A model generated the notes under the pieces. The model saw only the letters and a program-made list of their open reading frames with translations. It did not search any database and was not told the DNA's origin. The position numbers and the translations under genes were made by a program. From DASUFH01 sp036274645 (lineage in GTDB: Bacteria > Acidobacteriota > Terriglobia > 20CM-2-55-15), in NCBI GenBank assembly GCA_036274645.1, contig DASUFH010000089.1, forward strand, positions 1-12,180: 12,180 nucleotides of DNA. Direction: 5' to 3'. Shown here one piece after another: positions 6,490 through 12,180 of this stretch. Every line of letters begins with the position of its first letter. Positions within the stretch are counted from its first letter, which is position 1.

Positions 6490-8499
6490 TCAGAATTTCC
6501 GGGTCAGTCTCACGGTCAACAAGTTTGCGCTGAAGTTGTCCGCGGTGACAAGCTCCTCGATATAGTACGTCCGGGCCAGATCCACGGAGAGTCGCCCCAG
6601 CTTGTCGCAGTCATAGTAGACGCTCGCGGAAACAAATGGGAACCGCGCCGGGCCATAACCGGGAGGCTCGGCAAGAATCACGCCCTCTCCCGTCAACCGG
6701 TCGTAATTGCCGGATGCGCGAATCCCAACCGAATGGATCGGCTTTACATCGAAGCCGGCCTGCCAGACGCGATGGATTTCCTGATCGCGCAGGAAACTCA
6801 TTGGCGCCACGCCACGGGCGTATTCGATGTCACCCTGCGCGTAAAAGCTATCGTAGGTAAAGCCGCCAAACAGCGACACCTGTTCGTTCCAGACATAGGA
6901 AATGATGGTGGAATTACTGCGGACCGTGTTCCGGAAATTGCTGTCCAGCAGACTGGCATTGAACGCGCTGAACGAATTTTCGATCGAAATGTTCGACAGA
7001 GGCTGAACCCGCGCCATCACCTTGCCCGAGGTTCGCGTATGCGGGGTGAGAGGCGTATACGACACGTTGCTGACGGAGTTCGTCAGCGATCCTCTTACGC
7101 TGAACTTCGAGGACGGGGTATATCCGACCCGGAGTTCCGGCTGCGCCCGTTTGATCCGGTGCGTGCGTGGAGCGTCCAGCACGCCATCCTCAAACGCCAC
7201 GATGTCCGTTTTCACCAGACGGATACCGGGCCGGAACATCAGCTTTGAAGAAGGCGTCACCAGAACATTGACCGCGAGTTCGCCAATACCGTTCTTCCAG
7301 AGAACATCGTCGGAACCGAAGGAGGGCGCGCCATTGAAGGTGTTGACGATGCTGTTTTCCGACTCACTCATATAGCGTGAGTAACGGGAATCCACATCCA
7401 GCGCCCAATGACTGCCGGGCCTCCACGTAAAGCCTTCGGTAACGGAATGCGCCGACTCCTGCACATCCGCCGTGACCGTTTCAGTCAGCGTGTAGGGCGC
7501 GAGCGCATTGGCGCTGTTCATCGGAGCCGTCCCGCTCATGGTTGCGGACAGAGCGGCCGGACCCCGGTAATGCGAGTAAATGTAGCTCCCGCGCCATTCG
7601 AGATCCGCCCGGGGACTCCCCCGGAAAGAGAACTCGCTGACCGGCGTGATCAACTTCCGCATCTGCGACCAGGCAAGCGCGTTGAGCGGCTCGGACTGGG
7701 ACAACGTGGCCGGGTTGATACTGGTCTCGCCGGGCGTAACGGGACTGAGGTTGACGTTTTCAGTGAACGACTGATATCCGGTGACGTAGTGGAAATCCCA
7801 CAATCTCCAGGTGTAGTCGACGCCGCCGGCAAAACGGTACGTGTGGTCTTCCAGCGGCGCGTCGAGAACATACGAATTGGCCCGCGCAAACGAATGCCAG
7901 TAGTTGGGCGCATTCAGATAGTCGAGCGTGCGGGTCGTACGGGTCGGTCCGTCGGTGGAAGTCCGGGCAATATCCACAGTGAACCGCAGGTTCCTGGTGG
8001 CATGGAGCGTCAGATCGATCGACCCGAGCTTGCGTACCGTCGTCCAGTCGTGATTTCCCGTCAGCCCCGTGGAGAGACTGGGCGACGCAGAGATGACGGG
8101 CAGCGTCGTGTCATCGTTGCGATTCCAGTAGTACCGGCTCTGCCGCCATGTGGCGCGCACGTCGTAGACGCCGCTTTTCCCGGTCGTCAACTGCGCGGTC
8201 GTAAACGGGTCGCCGCCGAGACCGGTGGCGGTCAGCGCATAGGCGTCCGAAAACGCGCTGGCCCGCTCTCGGGCGTCGCCCCGGACGCTGATGTCTTCCA
8301 CCCGGAATCCCTTCTTCAGGTTGAAGAGTTCCTCGAACTTGGGCGTGTATCCCCGGACATCGGTGAACCGGTATCCGAACGTGATTTCGCCGTGATGCTC
8401 GAAATCCCAGGCGGGATCGGCGGCTTGAAGGCTGGAACCAGCAAGCAGACCAGCCAAAACAGAAACAATCGAAAGCAGTTTCTTGATAGGCATCGTCAT
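6490..8499 (-). CDS. MtrB/PioB-like outer-membrane beta-barrel of a porin-cytochrome complex
   Basis: This 669-residue outer-membrane barrel is expected to sheathe the decaheme cytochrome encoded just before it and let electrons cross the outer membrane. A Sec signal (MTMPIKKLLSIVSVLAGLLAGSSLQA) is followed by DPAWDFEHHGEITFGYRFTDVRGY, then alternating amphipathic strands throughout (for example TLHATRNLRFTVDIARTS and WALDVDSRYSRYMSES). The last residue is phenylalanine (VRLTRKF), the usual barrel-assembly signal. Length is close to known MtrB/PioB proteins (about 650-800). The N-terminal CXXC seen in Shewanella MtrB is absent; the only cysteine is in YYDCDK near the C-terminus. The ATG at 8499 overlaps the decaheme stop as ATGA; ATG at 8493 is possible. 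The open frame up to 8556 overlaps the cytochrome gene and is not needed. Confidence 0.88.
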   Translation of the reverse strand: MTMPIKKLLSIVSVLAGLLAGSSLQAADPAWDFEHHGEITFGYRFTDVRGYTPKFEELFNLKKGFRVEDISVRGDARERASAFSDAYALTATGLGGDPFTTAQLTTGKSGVYDVRATWRQSRYYWNRNDDTTLPVISASPSLSTGLTGNHDWTTVRKLGSIDLTLHATRNLRFTVDIARTSTDGPTRTTRTLDYLNAPNYWHSFARANSYVLDAPLEDHTYRFAGGVDYTWRLWDFHYVTGYQSFTENVNLSPVTPGETSINPATLSQSEPLNALAWSQMRKLITPVSEFSFRGSPRADLEWRGSYIYSHYRGPAALSATMSGTAPMNSANALAPYTLTETVTADVQESAHSVTEGFTWRPGSHWALDVDSRYSRYMSESENSIVNTFNGAPSFGSDDVLWKNGIGELAVNVLVTPSSKLMFRPGIRLVKTDIVAFEDGVLDAPRTHRIKRAQPELRVGYTPSSKFSVRGSLTNSVSNVSYTPLTPHTRTSGKVMARVQPLSNISIENSFSAFNASLLDSNFRNTVRSNSTIISYVWNEQVSLFGGFTYDSFYAQGDIEYARGVAPMSFLRDQEIHRVWQAGFDVKPIHSVGIRASGNYDRLTGEGVILAEPPGYGPARFPFVSASVYYDCDKLGRLSVDLARTYYIEELVTADNFSANLLTVRLTRKF

Positions 8500-9557
8500 C
8501 TTAGAAGCGTCACGTCGAAGTTGGAACCGTGCACGGCCACGTGACAGCGCGTGCATTCACCGCTTGTCTGGAAACCAAGCTTGGTATGCGGCTCCTGGAC
8601 GAGACCATTGAATCCCAGATGGCATTGCAGACAGAGTTGCCGCCCTTCGCGCCGGACCAGCAACATCCGATTGGCGGATCCGTGCGGCGAATGACATATG
8701 ACGCAGCCATCGATTTTGGATGCCGGATGCTCATAGACAAACGGCCCGCGCTTCTCGGTGTGACACCGCACGCAGGTTTCCGTGCTCGTCTTGACCAGAC
8801 TGGCGGCGTTCGCCGAACCGTGCGGACTGTGGCAGTCCGAACACGTCATCAGGCCTTCCGGAACACGGTGATGCGTGGGCAGCGCAAACTGGCTGCGCAC
8901 CGTGGCATGGCACGTATAGCACAGTTCCGGCTGACTCGATTTCAGCAGGCTTCCATCCATCCACTGCCGGTCGACCGCGCGTTCGGGTACCTGGAAGAAC
9001 AGCGTCTGTGGCGATGGCGCGCCTCCCCTGGACTCATCTCGCACAGCCTTGACCAGATGGCTTGAATGGCAACTGCTGCAGGAAACGTTGGCCGCGGCGT
9101 GAGCCGAATGCTGGAACCGGTCCTGAGTCTTGCCCGTGACGTGACACGACAAACAACGGTCCGAGTTCTCCTTCGCGTTCCCCTTGAACGCAAAGATCAG
9201 CTTCATCGCTGCCGCGGTCTTCGCCTCGTCGCCGCCGGCCGCCGCCATGGCGTCGGCGTGCTTCTTGCCCGGCCCATGACAGGACTCGCAACTCATGACC
9301 GACCTGGAGTCCGACTCCAGATGCGCGTGCGATGTTTTCCCAAACTGCACAAACTCGGCGTTGTGACAGGATCGGCAGCCATCGGAACCGATGAAGTCGC
9401 CTGACGCCTCATCCGCCGGCAGACGCCAGGTCACCGACGGCCCCGCCGGAGGTCCGGCTGTCCGCTGGGTCCAGACTATTTGTGCGCTGAGGATGATACC
9501 GATGACCGCGATCCAGATCGGCCACCGGCGGAAATGTCGCGTTCCCAAACTACTCAT
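8496..9557 (-). CDS. Decaheme periplasmic c-type cytochrome, MtrA/DmsE/PioA family
   Basis: This 353-residue protein has ten CXXCH sites, with cysteine pairs at 61/64, 90/93, 135/138, 160/163, 213/216, 239/242, 262/265, 285/288, 309/312 and 335/338. Ten hemes in about 350 residues is the MtrA/DmsE pattern. A hydrophobic N-terminal segment (PIWIAVIGIILSAQIVW, about 13-29) is a signal peptide or anchor. Later repeats share the form CHSPHGSAN (241-250 and 288-296), showing internal duplication. It should form the heme wire inserted in the barrel encoded next (4-base overlap). It is first in its unit, after a 333-base gap. No Shine-Dalgarno sequence precedes the ATG at 9557, but no better in-frame ATG or GTG is seen before the hydrophobic segment. 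DmsE-type use with a DMSO-reductase partner cannot be excluded, though no reductase gene is present here. Confidence 0.92.
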   Translation of the reverse strand: MSSLGTRHFRRWPIWIAVIGIILSAQIVWTQRTAGPPAGPSVTWRLPADEASGDFIGSDGCRSCHNAEFVQFGKTSHAHLESDSRSVMSCESCHGPGKKHADAMAAAGGDEAKTAAAMKLIFAFKGNAKENSDRCLSCHVTGKTQDRFQHSAHAAANVSCSSCHSSHLVKAVRDESRGGAPSPQTLFFQVPERAVDRQWMDGSLLKSSQPELCYTCHATVRSQFALPTHHRVPEGLMTCSDCHSPHGSANAASLVKTSTETCVRCHTEKRGPFVYEHPASKIDGCVICHSPHGSANRMLLVRREGRQLCLQCHLGFNGLVQEPHTKLGFQTSGECTRCHVAVHGSNFDVTLLR

Positions 9558-9702
9558 CGCCGACGCAGGCGTGCACGTGAGTGGCCAAAGAGATACCAGA
9601 CATCACGCGTCGCTCCCCTGAAGATGCGGCGCTCGTCATCATTCCATCCATATTTGACAGGCCCTCGCTCGATGGTTCGATCGTCCCAGACCGGGCGCCA
9701 TC

Positions 9703-9731
9703 ATTCTAAACCGCCCGGACTTCTGTGCAAA
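9703..9731 (-). promoter_or_regulatory. Candidate sigma-70-type promoter of the cytochrome operon
   Basis: On the minus strand, TTTGCA (9731-9726; four of six consensus bases) and TAGAAT (9708-9703; five of six) are 17 bases apart. This would start transcription near 9696, leaving about 140 bases of leader before the decaheme-cytochrome ATG. It is the best match I found in the gap, but it rests on eye inspection only. Confidence 0.35.
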
Positions 9732-9819
9732 GACGCGGCAGTTTTGTCGTAATGGCGGGGATAAAAGACAACAAAAAGGTCGGCTCTGGTGAAGATGTGG
9801 CGCCTGTCGTGTTTCCGGA

Positions 9820-9863
9820 GGGGCGGCGAGTGACAGATCGTCAGAAACCGGACATCTCGAAGG
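9820..9863 (+). repeat. Possible degenerate third copy of the dispersed repeat
   Basis: GGGGCGG at 9820-9826 and GGACATCTCGAAGG at 9850-9863 match the corresponding parts of 5083-5132 (7 of 7 and 13 of 14). The two blocks are separated by nearly the same distance (30 against 29 bases from first block to second). The middle is not conserved. Orientation is the same as copy 2. Chance similarity is possible. Confidence 0.3.
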
Positions 9864-9890
9864 ATTGCAGGCGCCAAAAGGACGAAAGAA

Positions 9891-10475
9891 CTAGTGCGGA
9901 ACCCAGATCACGTAGATGAAGAGCAGCGTCGCGACACCGAGTCCACCGAAGATAAATCCCGTGGCGCGCCGGGCCCGAAGTGAAATCAGGGTCACCATTC
10001 CGGTCAGGGCGCTCACGGCAAGCAGGACGGCGGCAATATCGATCGTCCAGTACCAGGCGCGACCGCTGTCAAAGCCCTTATGGAGATCATCCAGCACCCC
10101 GAGCATGCCGCGCGCTTCCTGCTCCACCTCGCCTTTGGCTGCGGCGCGATCGATGGTCACCACGGTCCGTTTGCCGGGCGCGGCGAACGTGGCCTGAATC
10201 TGGTCCGGATCCTCGTGGTAGTCGGTCAACGGCGAAGATATGCCCAGCGTATCCTGAACGTGCCTGGCCACCGCTTCGGAGGATGGATGTTCCAGCAAGG
10301 GCGGCGGGATATCCATCTCGGAGCTGGAAAGTAGCGGCTCACTCCAGCCGAAATCCTGATGGTTCAAGGTGAGTCCGGTGACGGCAAAGAGGAGCGTGAG
10401 CGCAAATCCCGCCATCGACACATAGATATGGATCAGCAGCGCCCAATGCGTGATGACGCGAACAATGTGTTTCAT
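9891..10475 (-). CDS. PepSY-associated transmembrane protein (three helices)
   Basis: This 194-residue inner-membrane protein has helices at about residues 12-36 (LLIHIYVSMAGFALTLLFAVTGL), 141-165 (WYWTIDIAAVLLAVSALTGMVTLI) and 172-191. The periplasmic loop (about 40-135) contains a PepSY-like fold: SEAVARHVQDTLG, then ATFAAPGKRTVVTIDRAAAKGEVEQE, then LDDLHKGFDSGRAWYW, which leads into helix 2. Histidines at H16, H38 and in LHKG could bind heme or metal, as suggested for some PepSY membrane reductases; that is inference. The ATG overlaps the ApbE-DUF2271 stop by 4 bases (ATGA), so the two should be made together. Related ApbE/DUF2271/PepSY sets may serve membrane flavin or iron redox reactions. 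No [ST]GA[ST] flavin-attachment motif is visible in this protein. Confidence 0.82.
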   Translation of the reverse strand: MKHIVRVITHWALLIHIYVSMAGFALTLLFAVTGLTLNHQDFGWSEPLLSSSEMDIPPPLLEHPSSEAVARHVQDTLGISSPLTDYHEDPDQIQATFAAPGKRTVVTIDRAAAKGEVEQEARGMLGVLDDLHKGFDSGRAWYWTIDIAAVLLAVSALTGMVTLISLRARRATGFIFGGLGVATLLFIYVIWVPH

Positions 10476-12007
10476 GCCTGCTTCGGTTTAGGTCCGTAGT
10501 GAATCGACACGGCCTCGAAATTGGAAGTTGCCGACAGGGTCAGTTCCGCCGCCTTGTCGGAACATTCGATGGTACCGGCCTGCTTGGCGTATTGTCCATG
10601 CTCCTGGTTGGTCTCGACGACAATACGATAGGTTCCGGCGGGAGCGGGTTTCTTTTCCTCGTCCAACCCATCCCAGACCAGATCGTACTTGCCTGGCGAC
10701 CGTGTCGCGCGCGCAAAGACGGCAAGCGGGCTCTGGCCACGCCCGCCGAATCCGCCGGGCCCGCCAAATCCACCGGGACCACCCGGCCCACCTCGTGCGC
10801 CGAAGCCGCCTCCACCACCGCCCCCGCGTGTGCCGCCGGCGATGCGGAAGAAGCTGGACAGTTCGGTGTAATACCGTTCCTTGTCGGCCCAGAACGCGAG
10901 AACGCGAACCAGTTTGCCGGCCGTGTCTTCGATCCAGACAGCGACATACAGGCGCTTCGCGCCGCCGGGCCCGCGGCCTCCGCGTCCTCCCGGTCCACCA
11001 ATGCCACCCGGGCCACCACCCGGGCCACCCGGGCCAACGGCGCCTCCAGGACCACCAAATCCGCCGCGTCCACGGCCGGCGCCGGCGCCACTGGTCAGAG
11101 TCAACGTGATACCCAGTTCGTATCCATCCGGCCAGTTGGCCCGAACGGCGGCGGGAATGACACGCGGCCGTTCCAGCAACGCGAAGCCGCGCGTTCGCTG
11201 AATCGCGCCGGCGCTGCCGATACGAAGCGCTTCGGCGCCCGCAACGCGTTCCACAAGGTCGAGTCCCTCTTCGGCGGAGGTCAAACAAAGCGTCGTAGCC
11301 AGCGCGTTGGCGGTCACCGCGTCGGAGGCCACCACGGTCGCGCTGGCCGGACTGGACGGCCGACAGCCGGCGCGCGCGTCAATCAGGTGGGCGCCCCGGG
11401 CATAAACGCCGCTGGTGGCGGCCGCCGCATTATGGAGCTGGAACCAGGTCAGCGGCGGCGCATTGTCCTGCGGCGCCGCGGGATTCGCGACCGCAATCTC
11501 CACCGGGCGGCCGCGCGCCACCATATCTCCACCAATGTTCAGCAGCAGGCCGTCAATCCCTCCCACGCCCGCAGCGGCCCTTGCGGCGCTATCGATGATG
11601 TACGCCTTGCCCAACGCGTCAACGTTTCGCGCGGCAGCCGGCCCCTCGGGCCGAATCGATAACACGCCCCGTGTACGCCCCTCCCAGAAAGCGTACGCGG
11701 AAAGCACCGCGGCCAGGTCGCGCGACCGCGCGCCGGGATCAACATCCATTCGGCTGATCTCGCTTTCGGGGTCCCGGGTGCTCAGGATCGCCGCCAGACG
11801 GTCAATCTCTTCGAGAGCCGCGGCATTCGCCCGCTCAGCGGCCCGGGCGCTTCGCGCCCAGACCACCAGATCTAAGGATGTCCCAATGATGTGATCGTAC
11901 TGAAACTGATACGGCTCAACGCCCGGTGTGGAGCCCCACCGGACACTCGGAACAACGGCGGTCAACACCAGAAACGACCGTCTCGTCAGCTTGAGAGAAT
12001 CTGCCAT
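10472..12007 (-). CDS. ApbE-like FAD:protein FMN transferase fused to a DUF2271 domain
   Basis: This 511-residue exported protein begins with a twin-arginine-like signal (KLTRRSFLVLTAVVPSV, 6-22). Residues about 33-285 form an ApbE domain: YDHIIGTSLDLVVW, the NVDALGKAYIID segment (128-139), LLLNIGGDM (154-162), SGVYARGAHLIDARAG (199-214) and DAVTANALATTLCL (229-242). ApbE enzymes attach FMN to a Ser/Thr of exported redox proteins. The rest (about 290-490) is DUF2271-like: DGYELGITLTL, LYVAVWIEDTAGKLVRVLAFW (353-373), then RSPGKYDLVWDGLDEEKKPAPAGTYRIVVE. Two Gly/Pro-rich inserts (306-350 and 391-425) interrupt it. Its flavin acceptor is not evident: the fused domain reads ARATRSPG where a [ST]GA[ST] site might be expected. 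ATG at 12007 fits the signal, with GAGG about ten bases upstream. An upstream frame to 12157 lacks support. It is the first gene of a pair with the PepSY gene. Confidence 0.85.
   Translation of the reverse strand: MADSLKLTRRSFLVLTAVVPSVRWGSTPGVEPYQFQYDHIIGTSLDLVVWARSARAAERANAAALEEIDRLAAILSTRDPESEISRMDVDPGARSRDLAAVLSAYAFWEGRTRGVLSIRPEGPAAARNVDALGKAYIIDSAARAAAGVGGIDGLLLNIGGDMVARGRPVEIAVANPAAPQDNAPPLTWFQLHNAAAATSGVYARGAHLIDARAGCRPSSPASATVVASDAVTANALATTLCLTSAEEGLDLVERVAGAEALRIGSAGAIQRTRGFALLERPRVIPAAVRANWPDGYELGITLTLTSGAGAGRGRGGFGGPGGAVGPGGPGGGPGGIGGPGGRGGRGPGGAKRLYVAVWIEDTAGKLVRVLAFWADKERYYTELSSFFRIAGGTRGGGGGGGFGARGGPGGPGGFGGPGGFGGRGQSPLAVFARATRSPGKYDLVWDGLDEEKKPAPAGTYRIVVETNQEHGQYAKQAGTIECSDKAAELTLSATSNFEAVSIHYGPKPKQA
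10733..10837 (-). repeat. Low-complexity Gly/Pro-coding tract 2 within the ApbE-DUF2271 gene
   Basis: This tract encodes residues 391-425, a poly-Gly run followed by repeats of GGPGGFGGPGGFGGRG type. The DNA is an imperfect tandem array of about 9-12-base units. It interrupts DUF2271 between SSFFRIAG and SPLAVFARATRSPG. Lengths may vary between strains through slippage. Confidence 0.75.
10958..11092 (-). repeat. Low-complexity Gly/Pro-coding tract 1 within the ApbE-DUF2271 gene
   Basis: This tract encodes residues 306-350, Gly/Pro/Arg-rich with GGPGG units, inserted between GITLTLTS and KRLYVAVWIED of DUF2271. It is similar in composition to the tract at 10733-10837, suggesting duplication or the same slippage process. 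It would form a flexible exposed loop. Confidence 0.75.
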
Positions 12008-12180
12008 GGCCGATATGCCTCGTTTCCATTCTTGAGATAAAAAGGACGTCGCACGATAACACACCGCTATTGCCGATGTCGGCAGGGGCAGGTCGTTTTT
12101 TACATCTATTAACAGGACTCCCCTTTCCGCGCGAACGGGACCAATCTGGCGCGTCACACCCCGACGTGATATATGTCCCA
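12008..12180 (-). promoter_or_regulatory. Upstream region of the ApbE-DUF2271 gene with a short palindrome
   Basis: No gene is supported here. A 14-base near-perfect palindrome, TGCCGATGTCGGCA (12071-12084), lies about 65 bases before the ATG and could be an operator or a small hairpin. A convincing -35/-10 pair was not found. The region is cut by the window edge. Confidence 0.25.

Larger units (their letters stand above)
9558..9890. other. 333-bp non-coding gap between the PepSY and decaheme genes
   Basis: No convincing gene is seen on either strand. The gap holds a possible promoter for the cytochrome unit (9703-9731), a possible degenerate copy of the dispersed repeat (9820-9863), and a 9-base inverted pair TGGCGCCTG/CAGGCGCCA at 9798-9806 and 9868-9876. 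No clear terminator follows the PepSY gene. Confidence 0.55.

Noticed and set aside
7408..8544. Plus-strand open frame (378 codons) opposite the barrel gene
   Set aside because: It is arginine/glycine-rich with no motif, and lies antisense to a gene with a signal peptide and a barrel C-terminus.
9798..9876. Paired 9-base inverted repeat as a terminator or operator
   Set aside because: The arms are about 60 bases apart and each contains the self-complementary GGCGCC, which is common in GC-rich DNA.
10733..11092. CRISPR array or tandem non-coding repeat
   Set aside because: The repetition is in frame within a gene, encodes Gly/Pro tracts, and has no regular spacer structure.
10499..11662. Plus-strand open frame (387 codons) opposite the ApbE-DUF2271 gene
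   Set aside because: It is an Ala/Thr-rich shadow of the Gly/Pro-coding strand, with no recognisable domain.

Overview
The window is GC-rich bacterial DNA with every recognisable gene on the minus strand, so the gene order reads from high to low coordinates. Product types (a decaheme MtrA/DmsE-like cytochrome with an MtrB/PioB-like porin, an ApbE-DUF2271 fusion, a group 3b [NiFe]-hydrogenase) and a dispersed short repeat suggest an environmental Gram-negative, perhaps Acidobacteriota of the Bryobacter/Solibacter kind. This placement is inferred from gene content, not from a phylogenetic marker. No rRNA, tRNA, CRISPR array or transposase gene was seen.

Region A (about 9891-12007) is a two-gene unit with a 4-base overlap: a twin-arginine-type ApbE-like flavin transferase fused to a DUF2271 domain carrying two glycine-rich inserts, then a three-helix PepSY membrane protein. 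Region B (5249-9557), after a 333-bp gap with a possible promoter, is a tight five-gene unit: decaheme periplasmic cytochrome (MtrA/DmsE type), 669-residue outer-membrane barrel (MtrB/PioB type), monoheme cytochrome c, a NapC/NirT/CymA-like tetraheme membrane cytochrome with one unusual CX4CH heme site, and a 74-residue two-helix membrane protein. Together these could carry electrons from quinol across periplasm and outer membrane to an extracellular acceptor, or in reverse. Fifteen heme sites are encoded in this unit. No outer-surface MtrC-type cytochrome lies in the window.

Region C (108-4998) is a complete group 3b, NADP-linked cytoplasmic [NiFe]-hydrogenase (sulfhydrogenase) operon: Fe-S subunit HydB, a cyclic-nucleotide-binding-fold protein without a DNA-binding domain, flavin subunit HydG, small subunit HydD, large subunit HydA and a maturation endopeptidase. 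The genes overlap or nearly touch, as expected of one transcript. A perfect TATAAT lies just before the first gene.

The three units are separated by short non-coding gaps. A roughly 50-bp repeat occurs at both ends of the hydrogenase operon in opposite orientations, and a degenerate third copy may lie between regions A and B. One copy supplies the last codons of the maturation-protease gene. The points most worth a second look are the proximity of an outer-membrane electron conduit to a soluble hydrogenase, the CX4CH heme in the quinol-dehydrogenase candidate, the glycine-rich ApbE-DUF2271 fusion, and the repeats at operon boundaries.
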